Assembly (NCBI GenBank): GCA_014653665.1
Contig: JACWEE010000008.1
Coordinates: forward strand, 1-35,733
DNA length: 35,733 bases
DNA from: Pelagibacterales bacterium SAG-MED34
Lineage (GTDB): Bacteria > Pseudomonadota > Alphaproteobacteria > Pelagibacterales > Pelagibacteraceae
Reading direction: 5' to 3'
The notes beneath the pieces were generated by a model. That model ran no database searches, was not told where the DNA came from, and saw only the letters and a program-made list of their open reading frames with translations. Positions 15,689 to 24,888 of the stretch are shown one piece after another (position 1 is the first letter of the stretch; every line of letters begins with the position of its first letter). The translations under genes were made by a program, and so were the position numbers.

Positions 15689-16399
15689 ATGAATAATTTA
15701 ATACTTGTTAGACACGGACAAAGTGAATGGAACCTTGAAAATCGTTTTACTGGCTGGGTTGATGTGGGTTTAGCTGCTAAGGGCAAGCTTGAAGCTTGTA
15801 AGGCAGGAGAATTAATTAAGGAATTAAACCTTGAATTATCCTATTTTTATACATCCTTGCAGACAAGATCGATTGAGACACTAAATTTAATACTCAATAC
15901 AATGAGAATTAAAGATCAAGATGTTGTTAATGCTTGGGAATTAAACGAGAGGCACTATGGTGCTTTAACAGGTTTAAATAAAGACGAAATGAAAAAACTT
16001 TATGGAGAGGAAAAAATTCATACTTTTAGAAGATCTTGGGATCACCCACCAGAGCCACTTAAAAAAACAAGCCCATATCATCCTTTGAATATTGATATAT
16101 ATAAAAATGTTCCGAAAGATAAAATTCCAGATACAGAATCTTTAAAAAATACTTATGAAAGAGTAATACCTTTTTACAAAAAAAATATTGAACATAAATT
16201 AGATAAAAACATTATTGTATCAGCTCATGGAAATTCAATCAGATCATTATGCAAATACTTATTTAATTTAGATAATAAAAAGATTTCGAGCTTAGAAATA
16301 CCAACTGGTAATCCTTTATTGATTGAAACTGAAAAAGGAAAGATTAAACACGCAAGATATTTAGATAAAGATAGAGCAAAAGATCTTTTAGTTTTCTAA
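15689..16399 (+). CDS. gpmA: 2,3-bisphosphoglycerate-dependent phosphoglycerate mutase
   Basis: A 236-residue glycolytic/gluconeogenic enzyme that interconverts 3- and 2-phosphoglycerate. The phosphohistidine motif LVRHGQSEWNLENRFTGW is at 5-22; ELNERHYGALTGLNK carries the acid residue and substrate contacts, and the second His is in SAHGNSIRS. PDTESLKNTYERVIPFY is also typical. The length matches the dPGM family. It is a single-gene unit; its stop codon interlocks with that of the opposite murU-like gene (CTAA, 16396-16399). Confidence 0.95.
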   Translation: MNNLILVRHGQSEWNLENRFTGWVDVGLAAKGKLEACKAGELIKELNLELSYFYTSLQTRSIETLNLILNTMRIKDQDVVNAWELNERHYGALTGLNKDEMKKLYGEEKIHTFRRSWDHPPEPLKKTSPYHPLNIDIYKNVPKDKIPDTESLKNTYERVIPFYKKNIEHKLDKNIIVSAHGNSIRSLCKYLFNLDNKKISSLEIPTGNPLLIETEKGKIKHARYLDKDRAKDLLVF

Positions 16400-17082
16400 A
16401 TAAATAATTTTTCGTATATTTCAAAATCAGTTAAATGCTTGAATTCACCTTTATGCTCATAACCGTAAAGTTTGCTTTCTCTCAAAAGCGCATCCCATAT
16501 TTCAGATATAGGAAAATAATTTAATTGTTTATGAGATATTAAGTCCTTATTAAATATTTGACATCCAGTATATTTAAAATTATTTATTTTTTCCTTTAGA
16601 AGGATATTTTTTTTTATCTCAAAATCTCCATTAAATCTTTTATCAAAACATGTAGAGTTATTTACAATTAATAAAATGTTTTTCATTTTTCTTTCAAAGT
16701 AAATTTTTTCCATTGCATCAATTGAGTTGATATAACTATCATTCCAAATTGTATCTGGATTGATTACTAGAACATCGTCCTCATTAGATTTATTTATAAG
16801 ATTTAGAGTACCACCTCCTGTTCCTAAGATTGTCTCACCGTCATCTACAATTTCAATATTTAATGGGAAATTTTTACTATCAATAAAATCTATGATCTTT
16901 TCTTTTAAATAGAAAACATTAATTTTAATTTTTTCAATTTTTATTTTTATAAGAAAATTAATTGTATTTTCTAATAAGGTTTCATTTTTATAAACTATTA
17001 ATGGCTTAGGCAAACTGTCTGTTATCGGTTGTACTCTCTTTCCAAATCCAGCGCAGAGTATTAGGGCAGTTTTAATTTTCAT
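16396..17082 (-). CDS. murU: Sugar-1-phosphate nucleotidyltransferase (MurU-like)
   Basis: A 228-residue NTP transferase. The signature LCAGFGKRVQPITDSLPKPL starts near residue 8 and binds the nucleotide, with the metal-binding Asp in NPDTIW. Next to an AmgK-like kinase this order matches the AmgK-MurU pair, which turns recycled N-acetylmuramic acid into UDP-MurNAc, bypassing fosfomycin-sensitive MurA. A mannose-1-phosphate guanylyltransferase is the main alternative. I choose ATG 17082 (MKIKTALIL) over an in-frame TTG eight codons earlier: it puts the start motif at the N-terminus as in the family, and leaves an 11-base overlap with the kinase gene. Confidence 0.82.
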   Translation of the reverse strand: MKIKTALILCAGFGKRVQPITDSLPKPLIVYKNETLLENTINFLIKIKIEKIKINVFYLKEKIIDFIDSKNFPLNIEIVDDGETILGTGGGTLNLINKSNEDDVLVINPDTIWNDSYINSIDAMEKIYFERKMKNILLIVNNSTCFDKRFNGDFEIKKNILLKEKINNFKYTGCQIFNKDLISHKQLNYFPISEIWDALLRESKLYGYEHKGEFKHLTDFEIYEKLFI

Positions 17083-18022
17083 AAGACTTTCTAATTTTTC
17101 TATCAAAGTTTTTACTTAAAAGGTACTTTAAGTCTTTGAATATTGGATTATTCAGAGTTCTGTAATCGATTAACTCCCATGCATGAGGTATAAGTTTAAG
17201 ATATTTATTTTTTTTATCTCTTTCAGATAATCTAGTAAATATGCCAATTATTTTTAAATTCCTTAAGACAGATAAGATCTCAAAATCATTTTTGAACTTT
17301 TTAAGATTTAATTGTTTATTTTTTTTTATGAATTCATCAAAAATATATTTTTTAGTCTTAATGTCTGTTTTAAACCTGACATCATCGATAAGAGAAGCTA
17401 AATCATATGCAATATTACCATAGACAGCATCTTGACTATCTATTAGCCCTAAACCTTTTTTAGTTATCATTAAATTAGATATATGAAAATCTCGATGTAC
17501 AAAAACTTTATTTTTATAATAGATATTGTTTAGTAATTTTTTAAATATCTTATTAAATTTAATTTTTAAAATTCTACTTTTTCTTCTTTTAACATATTTT
17601 GGTAAATACCAGTCTAAAAATAAATTAGACTCATCTAATAATTTTTTTAATGAATAATCTGGCACTTTATAGTTAGTTTTCAAAAATGTTTTTTGATATT
17701 TGGTTTTTATATTTTTGATACTGATTAATAAATTTATAATTTTTTTATAGTAAATTTTTTTATTTATTGATTTTTTTTGAAATTTTTTAAAAACGGTTAA
17801 ATCACCAAAATCTTCAATCTCAATATAATTATTTTTATAATTCTGGGATATTAATCTTGGGGCTAAAATATTTTTTTTAATTAATATTTTATTAATAGCA
17901 TCGTATTCTAACAAATTACTTTTTTTGTTTTTTACACAATGAACAAGAATATTTTTTTTTCCTCTATAAAAATTTCTAAATGATGCATCTCCAGTTAGTT
18001 TTTTTAATTTATTTAAATTCAT
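17072..18022 (-). CDS. amgK: Aminoglycoside-phosphotransferase-fold sugar kinase (AmgK-like)
   Basis: A 316-residue kinase of the APH fold. Near the start KKLTGDASFRNFYRG is the characteristic AmgK nucleotide-loop motif. The catalytic loop FVHRDFHISNLM (about 171-182) and the metal site GLIDSQDAVYGNIAYDLASLIDD are intact. Characterised relatives phosphorylate N-acetylmuramic acid/GlcNAc at the anomeric position. It is flanked by tsaE (14-base overlap) and the murU-like gene (11-base overlap), an arrangement seen in other Alphaproteobacteria. It is extremely Lys/Ile/Asn-rich, so similarity outside the motifs may be low. Confidence 0.85.
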   Translation of the reverse strand: MNLNKLKKLTGDASFRNFYRGKKNILVHCVKNKKSNLLEYDAINKILIKKNILAPRLISQNYKNNYIEIEDFGDLTVFKKFQKKSINKKIYYKKIINLLISIKNIKTKYQKTFLKTNYKVPDYSLKKLLDESNLFLDWYLPKYVKRRKSRILKIKFNKIFKKLLNNIYYKNKVFVHRDFHISNLMITKKGLGLIDSQDAVYGNIAYDLASLIDDVRFKTDIKTKKYIFDEFIKKNKQLNLKKFKNDFEILSVLRNLKIIGIFTRLSERDKKNKYLKLIPHAWELIDYRTLNNPIFKDLKYLLSKNFDRKIRKSYEN

Positions 18023-18488
18023 TAATTATTTTTTTGTTTTTTGAAATTATTGTAAGATAACGCTCAGTATAGCTTTCATTATATTTAAAGATTAAGCTAA
18101 TACTATTTTTTATTTTAAGTTTTTTTATAATTTCTGGCCATTCAACTAGGGTTATCTGTTTTTTTAAATTTTCTTGGATACCTAAATTATTAAGCTCCTT
18201 TTCATTTTTAATTCTATATAGATCGTAGTGTTTTATTAAAATTTTTTTTATCTGATACTCATTAGTAATATTAAAAGTAGGACTAGGAACTTCTGATATT
18301 GCCTGTCTATTAATTCTTTGAAGAGAATTAATAATATATTTAGTGAAGGTAGTTTTTCCTACACCTAGATTGCCAGTTAAAAGTATGAAATCTCCTAAAT
18401 TAATAAGCTTAGAAAGTCTTTCAGCTACAAGTCTAGTATCTTTTTCTTTAGAAATATTAATTTTGCCACTTCTAGTAGCGATAAGCAT
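18009..18488 (-). CDS. tsaE: tRNA threonylcarbamoyladenosine biosynthesis ATPase TsaE
   Basis: A 159-residue P-loop ATPase that works with TsaB, TsaC and TsaD to form t6A37 on ANN-decoding tRNAs. Walker A is GNLGVGKTT (about 39-47), followed by [13 protein letters not shown], the switch-like SPTF motif, then HYDLYRI and the VEWPE motif near residue 120. All are diagnostic for TsaE. The start gives a 17-base overlap with ahcY; the first residues (MLIATRSG) are probably not part of the fold, but no better ATG/GTG/TTG follows before the [14 protein letters not shown] helix. Confidence 0.93.
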   Translation of the reverse strand: MLIATRSGKINISKEKDTRLVAERLSKLINLGDFILLTGNLGVGKTTFTKYIINSLQRINRQAISEVPSPTFNITNEYQIKKILIKHYDLYRIKNEKELNNLGIQENLKKQITLVEWPEIIKKLKIKNSISLIFKYNESYTERYLTIISKNKKIINEFK

Positions 18489-19758
18489 GAGGCTTGTATG
18501 GTCCCTCTGGTGTTACACTTATATAGTCAGCTTGCTCTTTTGATAGTGGCGTTAATTTTGCGCCGACTTTATCTAAGTGAAGCCTTGCAACCTTTTCATC
18601 TAAGTGTTTAGGAAGCACATAAACTTTATTTTCATAGTTATCTGAATTATTCCAAAGCTCAATTTGAGCAATAACCTGATTGGTAAATGATGCACTCATA
18701 ACAAAACTTGGGTGACCAGTTCCACAACCTAAATTTACAAGTCTTCCTTCAGCTAACAAAATTAATCTTTTGTCGTCTGGGAATGTGATTTCATGAACTT
18801 GAGGTTTTACTTCATCCCATTTATAATTTTTCAAAGCCTCGACTTGAATTTCGTTATCGAAGTGTCCAATATTACATAGAATAGATCTATCTTTCATAGC
18901 TCTCATATGATCTGCTGTTACTACATCCTTATTCCCAGTTGCAGTTACAACAATATCTGCTTGACCAATCACTTCATCCATTAAAACTACTTCGTAACCT
19001 TCCATAGCAGCTTGCAATGCACAAATCGGATCAGTTTCAGTTACTAAAACTCTTGCTCCACTTTGTCTTAAAGATGCTGCGCTACCTTTTCCAACATCAC
19101 CAAACCCTGCAACGATTGCAACTTTTCCTGACATCATTACATCAGTAGCTCTTTTAATTCCATCAACTAGACTTTCCCTACATCCATATAAGTTATCAAA
19201 TTTTGATTTTGTAACTGAATCGTTTACATTAATCGCTGGCACTAATAATTGTCCTTGTTCTTCCATTTTTTTAAGTGCTAGAACTCCTGTTGTTGTTTCT
19301 TCACTTAAACCTTTTATGCCTTTTAATAAATCTTTATAATCTTTATGCATTAGAGCAGTAAGATCTCCACCATCATCTAAAATCATGTTAGGGATCCAAT
19401 CTTTTTTACCCTCAATAGTCTGTTTAACACACCACCAGTATTCTTCCTCTGTCTCGCCTTTCCAAGCAAATACTGGGATACCAGCTTTTGCAATTGCTGC
19501 TGCTGCATGATCTTGTGTTGAAAATATATTGCATGAGGACCATCTACATTCTGCACCTAAGTCTACCAAAGTTTCAATTAAAACTGCCGTTTGAATTGTC
19601 ATATGAAGACAACCCAAAATTCTTGCACCTTTAAGAGGGTTTTTGCCCTTGTACTCGGCTCTTACTGCCATTAATCCTGGCATTTCAGTCTCTGCTAAGG
19701 AGATTTCTTTTCTTCCAAATTCTGCTTCGTTAATATCTTTTACTTTATAATCAGTCAT
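18472..19758 (-). CDS. ahcY: S-adenosylhomocysteine hydrolase
   Basis: A 428-residue cytosolic enzyme that splits S-adenosylhomocysteine into adenosine and homocysteine, keeping the methyl cycle running. Seen: [19 protein letters not shown] and [15 protein letters not shown] for substrate binding, [19 protein letters not shown] with the catalytic Lys and Asp region, NAD-binding [12 protein letters not shown], and the C-terminal tail ending PYKPHAYRY, whose Lys/Tyr contact NAD of the neighbouring subunit. It sits between chvG and tsaE in one direction; a promoter is possible in the 42-base gap before it. No SAM/SAH riboswitch fits that gap. Confidence 0.97.
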   Translation of the reverse strand: MTDYKVKDINEAEFGRKEISLAETEMPGLMAVRAEYKGKNPLKGARILGCLHMTIQTAVLIETLVDLGAECRWSSCNIFSTQDHAAAAIAKAGIPVFAWKGETEEEYWWCVKQTIEGKKDWIPNMILDDGGDLTALMHKDYKDLLKGIKGLSEETTTGVLALKKMEEQGQLLVPAINVNDSVTKSKFDNLYGCRESLVDGIKRATDVMMSGKVAIVAGFGDVGKGSAASLRQSGARVLVTETDPICALQAAMEGYEVVLMDEVIGQADIVVTATGNKDVVTADHMRAMKDRSILCNIGHFDNEIQVEALKNYKWDEVKPQVHEITFPDDKRLILLAEGRLVNLGCGTGHPSFVMSASFTNQVIAQIELWNNSDNYENKVYVLPKHLDEKVARLHLDKVGAKLTPLSKEQADYISVTPEGPYKPHAYRY

Positions 19759-19767
19759 AAGCTAGGG

Positions 19768-19796
19768 CTTGTAGCAACTTTATTTGTATTAATCAA
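19768..19796 (-). promoter_or_regulatory. Candidate promoter of ahcY
   Basis: On the minus strand TTGATT (19796-19791) and TACAAG (19773-19768) are 17 bases apart, each matching 4 of 6 consensus positions. Transcription would begin near 19761, only a few bases before the ATG at 19758, giving an almost leaderless message. No Shine-Dalgarno is present, which agrees. In this composition the match could be chance. Confidence 0.3.
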
Positions 19797-19800
19797 CTTT

Positions 19801-21303
19801 TCATTGGGTCGCCGGAAAAATAATTTCAACTTTAGCACCTCTCTGTTTATTATTTTCAGCTTTAATTTGTCCATTATGTAATTCAACCAAGTTTTTCACT
19901 ATATTTAGCCCTAAACCAGAGTGTTCTCCAAAATTCTCAGGTCTATTGCTATAAAATCTATTGAAAATTTTAGCAGTATCCTTCTCGTTAAAACCGGTCC
20001 CCTCGTCAATTACGACAAGTCTTAGCTTACCATCTTTGTCTTTGCTAACCTCTACTATGATTTCTTGATTCTCATCACTAAAAGAAATTGAATTTTCAAG
20101 CAGATTTGCAATAATTTGTTCTATTCTATTATTAATACCAAGTATAAAATAATTTTCAGATCCATTAGATTTTAATCTTATTTGTATTTTTCTCTTGGAA
20201 TTATAAATATTATTAAAATCGTCAACTACAGATTTTGCAATATCCTTAATGTCAATTTTTTGCATTGTTTCTGTTGAAATTACTGCCTCATCTTTCAGCA
20301 TTTGAGAATAATCAGTAATTAATCTTTCTATTCTTTCAACATCATGAGAGACGATATTAATTAATTTTTCTCTTTTAGTTTTATCTTCTGTTTCTGAAAT
20401 TATCTCAGACGCACTTTTCAATGAAGCAAGGGGATTTCTAATTTCATGAAGAAGGTCTGTTGAATAATTTTCAGCAGTTGCAATTCTTTTATTTAATTCA
20501 CTAGTCATTTCATCAAGAGATTTTGATAATATTCCCAATTCATCGTTTCTTGTCTTAACCCTTTCTATATCTGTTTTTTCGTTACTTTTGTTTTTTATGA
20601 TTTTTGTATAAGTAACTAAATTTTTAATGGGTTTTAAAAAATATCTATTTAAGACATATGAAAAAATAATGATAACCAAAAGTACAACAAGAGCTGTTCT
20701 AATAATAAAGTTCTCTCTCTCTTCAATTTGAGCAATTATATTATCAGCATTTTCAGATATAAGAATATAACCCTGATTATTTAAATTATTAATACTCTTA
20801 ATACTAAAAACAAAAAACTGTCCTTGGATTTGTTTTAAATTGGTTAAAGATTTTTCAGATCCTGATAAATAATATTTATTAAGATCGGTATCAAAAATAG
20901 TTTCATTTTTATTTTCTTGATTATTAAAATTTTTCTCATTTGATTCTTTACTTAATTCTTCAATTAATAACGTTGAGGATGGAATAGATCTTGTATCGCC
21001 AATCCAATTTAATTTATCGTCAAAAAATATTACTCTATCTAGTTTTTCAAAGTATGGAAATCGAGATTTTTTGGAAAATAAAAATTCGCTTATTCCATAC
21101 TCATTTAATTTTATATTTGATTTTTCAAGATTTAATATTGTTTGAGTTATTATATTTGTGTGATTTTTTTGTTTCTCATTAATCAAATTTTTTTTAATAG
21201 CACCTAAGTAAAAGAAAGTTATTATTATTATAAATATGAAGACTACTAGATTAATAAATAAGAATTTCTGTAATATAGACAGATTTTTTAGTATTTTTCC
21301 CAT
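19801..21303 (-). CDS. chvG: Sensor histidine kinase, ChvG/ExoS type
   Basis: A 500-residue inner-membrane sensor kinase. A first membrane helix (about 13-31), a periplasmic domain (about 32-195) and a second helix (about 199-216) precede a HAMP linker. The dimerisation/phosphorylation motif is LLHEIRNPLASLKSA with phosphoacceptor His286. ATP-binding boxes are N (NRIEQIIANLLENSISFS), G1 (VIDEGTGF) and G2 (GEHSGLGLNIVKNLVELHNG). With the adjacent ChvI regulator it forms the acid/envelope-stress system known from rhizobia and Brucella; the signal sensed in this organism is not known. chvI is 5 bases upstream. The hprK/PTS genes that separate chvG from ahcY in rhizobia are absent. Confidence 0.92.
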   Translation of the reverse strand: MGKILKNLSILQKFLFINLVVFIFIIIITFFYLGAIKKNLINEKQKNHTNIITQTILNLEKSNIKLNEYGISEFLFSKKSRFPYFEKLDRVIFFDDKLNWIGDTRSIPSSTLLIEELSKESNEKNFNNQENKNETIFDTDLNKYYLSGSEKSLTNLKQIQGQFFVFSIKSINNLNNQGYILISENADNIIAQIEERENFIIRTALVVLLVIIIFSYVLNRYFLKPIKNLVTYTKIIKNKSNEKTDIERVKTRNDELGILSKSLDEMTSELNKRIATAENYSTDLLHEIRNPLASLKSASEIISETEDKTKREKLINIVSHDVERIERLITDYSQMLKDEAVISTETMQKIDIKDIAKSVVDDFNNIYNSKRKIQIRLKSNGSENYFILGINNRIEQIIANLLENSISFSDENQEIIVEVSKDKDGKLRLVVIDEGTGFNEKDTAKIFNRFYSNRPENFGEHSGLGLNIVKNLVELHNGQIKAENNKQRGAKVEIIFPATQ

Positions 21304-21308
21304 AATTA

Positions 21309-22013
21309 TTATTTAACATTCCATCTATATCCACTTCCATATCTTGTTTCAATTGCTGAAAAATCACTATCTACCTTTTTGAATTTTTTTCTTATTCTTT
21401 TAACATGACTATCAATAGTCCTATCTTCTATATCTGTATCTTCTCGATAAGCTACATCCATCAGCAAAGCTCTTTCTTTGATCATGCCTGGTCTTTTTGC
21501 TAGCTCCTCAACAATTTTAAATTCTGTGGTAGTCAGTTTATCGGGCAGTTGTTTGCCATCCCATTCACATTCGAGTTGAGAAGGATCTAGTTTTAACTTA
21601 CCATGAGAAATTACATTTTTATTTTCTTCAATGTTGATATCCTTATCTTTTTTTCTTAACTGAACCTTAATTCTTTCAACTAAAACTTTGGTTGAGAATC
21701 CACCAGTTTTACCAACGAAGTCATCTGCACCGAGTTTTAAACCACTAACCTCATCTGTTACTTCATCTTTAGAAGTTAAAAATATAACAGGCATAGAAGT
21801 TTTTTTTCTAAGTTTTCTTAAAAGTTCTTCACCATCCATTCTTGGCATTTTGATATCGATAACAGCAAGATCAGGTGGGGTTCTTGATAATCCAACAAGA
21901 GCATTTTCACCATCAATATATGTTTGAACTTTAAAACCTTCTTTTTCCAAAGCCATCTGGACAGATGTTAATAAATTTCGATCATCGTCTACTAACGCAA
22001 TTGTTTGTGACAT
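21309..22013 (-). CDS. chvI: Response regulator, ChvI type (OmpR family)
   Basis: A 234-residue DNA-binding response regulator. Receiver domain (1-122): acidic cluster Asp9-11, phosphoacceptor Asp53 in VIDIKMPRMDG, and FLTSKDE with the switch Thr. The C-terminal winged helix has TTEFKIVEELAKRPG and the recognition part DRTIDSHVKRIRKKF, then ETRYGSGYRW. An oddity: the Lys-Pro motif after the fifth strand is replaced by Lys102-Thr-Gly-Gly-Phe-Ser, a local insertion with loss of the cis-Pro. It lies directly upstream of its kinase gene. A promoter with 17-base spacing is visible just before it. Confidence 0.93.
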   Translation of the reverse strand: MSQTIALVDDDRNLLTSVQMALEKEGFKVQTYIDGENALVGLSRTPPDLAVIDIKMPRMDGEELLRKLRKKTSMPVIFLTSKDEVTDEVSGLKLGADDFVGKTGGFSTKVLVERIKVQLRKKDKDINIEENKNVISHGKLKLDPSQLECEWDGKQLPDKLTTTEFKIVEELAKRPGMIKERALLMDVAYREDTDIEDRTIDSHVKRIRKKFKKVDSDFSAIETRYGSGYRWNVK

Positions 22014-22038
22014 AAATTAGGATAAAAATACTAAATTG

Positions 22039-22067
22039 TTCATATTAGGGCAATTATTTGTTTTCAA
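22039..22067 (-). promoter_or_regulatory. Candidate sigma-70 promoter of chvI
   Basis: On the minus strand TTGAAA (22067-22062) and TATGAA (22044-22039) are spaced by exactly 17 bases. Transcription would begin near 22032, leaving a leader of about 20 bases before ATG 22013. The -35 box overlaps the end of polA, so the polA and chvI transcripts are likely distinct but adjacent. The match is by eye. Confidence 0.5.
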
Positions 22068-24838
22068 TTAAGTTCACCCCAATTTTCTCCAATATTCACA
22101 TCTACTAAAAGAGGTATTGAAAATGAGTGAAGTTCACTATCTTTTACACTCAACATCAAATCCTTAATTAATTTAGTGCTTTTTTTGGTTTCTTTTGAGC
22201 TTTCCTCAAAAATTAACTCATCATGTATTTGTAACAACATTTTTAGACTATTATTTTTATTGTTAGAGATTTCTTTGTTTATCCTGATCATTGCTAATCT
22301 CATTATCTCTGATGCTGACCCTTGAATTGGAGCATTTATCGCTGCCCTTTCCTGAAAATTTCTTACATTAAAATTCTTATCATTAATTCCAGTGAGATGT
22401 GTTTTTCTTCCAAATATATTGCTTACATAGCCACTTTTTCTACAGAAATTCACAGTTGTTTTCATATAATCTTTGATTTCTGGAAATTTTTTAAAATAAG
22501 AATTTAAAAATTCTTCTGCTTCATTGTTTGAAACATTGATTTGTTTAGCTAAACCATATTGTGAAATACCATAAATTATTCCAAAGTTTATTGCTTTTGC
22601 TTTTCTTCTTGTTTCTGAATCAATTTTATTAATTTCTTTTCCAAAAACCTGGCTCGCAGTTAAAGTATGTATATCCTCATTATTTAAAAATGCCTTTTTT
22701 AGTTGTTTTACATCTGCTAGATCGGCCAAAATTCTCATTTCAACTTGATTGTAGTCTGCTGAAATCAATTTGTTGTTTTTCTCAGAAACAAAGGCTTTTC
22801 TTATATCCTTACCGTCATCTGATTTTATCGGAATATTTTGTAAATTTGGGTCACTAGATGCAAGCCTGCCAGTTGTAGTAGCTGCTAACAGAAAAGATGT
22901 GTGTACTCTTTTAGTATTTTGATTAATATATTCTGGCAATGCATCAGAGTATGTATTTTTAAGTTTACTGATTTGTCTCCATTCTAAGATGAGTTTTGGA
23001 AATTCATAACCCTTAAAAGCTAAATCTTCTAAAACTGAAGCACTGGTGGCAAAACTTCCTTTTTTAGTTTTTTTTAAAGCCGCAATTTTTAAATCATTAT
23101 ACATTATTTCACCAAGTTGCTTAGTTGATCCAATATTAAATATTTTTTTTGAAATCTTAAAAATAGATTTTTCTAATTTTTGGATTTTAGTTGAAAATTT
23201 TGAAGACAGTTTATTTAGTGAAGATTTATCAAGCTTAATACCTTTTATCTCCATCTCTGCTAGTATTTTTATTAGTGGTTTTTCAAATAACTCATAAATA
23301 TTTAATAATTTTTCTGCTTTTAATGATTTTGAAAAAATTTTGTACAATCTAAATGTAATATCTGCATCTTCAGCTGCGTAATCTTTAGCTTCAGATATAT
23401 CCACTTCAGAAAAATTAAGTTGTTTTTTTCCCGTCCCAACTAAATCTTTAAATTTTATAGTTTTATGACCTAGATGGATCTCTGAAAGAGTATCCATATT
23501 ATGCCTATTTTTACCAGCATCTAGTGTATAAGACATAAGCATAGTATCTTCCATGGAATTTAAGGTTATTCCTCGGTGATAAAAGACAATGAAATCAAAC
23601 TTAATATTTTGTCCTACTTTTTTAATACTCTCATCCTCTAAATAATTCTTTAAAACGCTTAAAACTTTTTTTTCATTAAGATTATTTCCACTGACGTGAT
23701 TTAATGGGATATAACATGCATTTCCAATTCTGTTAGAGATTGAAATGCCTACTAACTTTGCTGTGTGAGGGTCTAATGATGTTGTTTCAGTATCTATAGC
23801 AAATTCACCTATTTCCTCAGATTTTTTCATCCAATCCTCAATCTCTTTCTCATTTTTTATTAATTCATAATTTTTTTTCTTAATTTCAGCTGTTTTTTCT
23901 GAATTTTTATCAATCTCTTTGGTTCCAGGATTATTTGTTCCCCCATACTTTGAGATGGCAGAACTTAATAGTCTATTAAATTCCATTTCTCTTAGAAAAG
24001 TATAAAGCTTTTCTTGATCAACACTTTTCAATTTGAATTCTTCAATTTTATTTTTTACAGGTACATCTTTTTTTAATGTAACGAGTTTTTTACTAATGAT
24101 TGCTTCGTCCTTGTTATTTATTAAAGTTTCTCTTCTTTTATTTTGTTTTATTTTTGATGCATTTTTTAATAAATTTTCTAAAGTTCCATATTGATTTATC
24201 AATTCAGCAGCAGTTTTAACTCCTATTCCAGGTACACCAGGTACGTTATCTGTGCTATCACCAGCTAAAGATTGGACATCTATTACTTTTTCTGGAGTAA
24301 CTCCAAATTTATTATGAACATCATCTTGATTTATAAATTTGTTCTTCATTGGATCATAAATTCTTACTCCCTTTTTATAAAGCTGCATTAAATCTTTGTC
24401 CGAAGAAACAATTGTTACCTTTGCACCTAAGTCTAAAATTTTCTCTACATAAGTTGCAATTAAATCATCTGCTTCATAATTAATTAATTCAATTGAAGGT
24501 AAATTAAAGGCTTTTACAGATTGTCTGATGTATTCAAATTGGGGAATTAGATCGTCAGGTGCTTCAGATCTATTTCCTTTATACTCTGAATATATTTCAT
24601 TTCTAAAATTTTTTCTTGCTGAATCAAATATTACAGCAAAGTGTGTTGGTTTTTCTAAATTATCATCCGATTTAGAATCCTCTAATAATTTAAAAAGCAT
24701 GTTGCAAAAACCGCTGACAGCACCAACTGGTAATCCATCACTTTTTCTAGTTAAAGGAGGAAGAGCATAATATGCTCTAAAAATGTATCCCGAACCATCT
24801 ATTAAGTAAAAATGGTCACTTTTTTTAATTTTCTCCAT
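22064..24838 (-). CDS. polA: DNA polymerase I
   Basis: A 924-residue repair and Okazaki-fragment-processing polymerase with all three activities. The 5'-3' exonuclease domain (about 1-295) has VIFDSARKNFRNEIYSEYKG, SSDKDLMQL and GIGVKTAAELI. The 3'-5' proofreading domain has the intact Asp-x-Glu in FAIDTETTSLDP (about 345), NIKFDFIVF and YAAEDADITFRLY. The polymerase domain has TTGRLASSDPNLQNIPI (motif), SADYNQVEMRILA (A), RRKAKAINFGIIYGIS (B) and QIHDELIFE (C). Many bacteria have lost proofreading residues in PolA, but here they are retained. Transcribed alone or together with chvI downstream; divergent from the ABC ATPase gene by 50 bases. Confidence 0.97.
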   Translation of the reverse strand: MEKIKKSDHFYLIDGSGYIFRAYYALPPLTRKSDGLPVGAVSGFCNMLFKLLEDSKSDDNLEKPTHFAVIFDSARKNFRNEIYSEYKGNRSEAPDDLIPQFEYIRQSVKAFNLPSIELINYEADDLIATYVEKILDLGAKVTIVSSDKDLMQLYKKGVRIYDPMKNKFINQDDVHNKFGVTPEKVIDVQSLAGDSTDNVPGVPGIGVKTAAELINQYGTLENLLKNASKIKQNKRRETLINNKDEAIISKKLVTLKKDVPVKNKIEEFKLKSVDQEKLYTFLREMEFNRLLSSAISKYGGTNNPGTKEIDKNSEKTAEIKKKNYELIKNEKEIEDWMKKSEEIGEFAIDTETTSLDPHTAKLVGISISNRIGNACYIPLNHVSGNNLNEKKVLSVLKNYLEDESIKKVGQNIKFDFIVFYHRGITLNSMEDTMLMSYTLDAGKNRHNMDTLSEIHLGHKTIKFKDLVGTGKKQLNFSEVDISEAKDYAAEDADITFRLYKIFSKSLKAEKLLNIYELFEKPLIKILAEMEIKGIKLDKSSLNKLSSKFSTKIQKLEKSIFKISKKIFNIGSTKQLGEIMYNDLKIAALKKTKKGSFATSASVLEDLAFKGYEFPKLILEWRQISKLKNTYSDALPEYINQNTKRVHTSFLLAATTTGRLASSDPNLQNIPIKSDDGKDIRKAFVSEKNNKLISADYNQVEMRILADLADVKQLKKAFLNNEDIHTLTASQVFGKEINKIDSETRRKAKAINFGIIYGISQYGLAKQINVSNNEAEEFLNSYFKKFPEIKDYMKTTVNFCRKSGYVSNIFGRKTHLTGINDKNFNVRNFQERAAINAPIQGSASEIMRLAMIRINKEISNNKNNSLKMLLQIHDELIFEESSKETKKSTKLIKDLMLSVKDSELHSFSIPLLVDVNIGENWGELN

Positions 24839-24888
24839 AATGTAATGATATCTTAATTTTTATAAATGTAATAAATGTATGCCTTCAT

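Noticed and set aside
17083-17106. Upstream TTG start for the murU-like gene
   Set aside because: It adds eight residues inside the kinase gene's end; ATG 17082 places the nucleotide-binding motif normally and gives a typical 11-base overlap.
19759-19800. SAM or SAH riboswitch upstream of ahcY
   Set aside because: The gap is only 42 bases, with no stable hairpin, pseudoknot or SD-hiding pairing that I can find.
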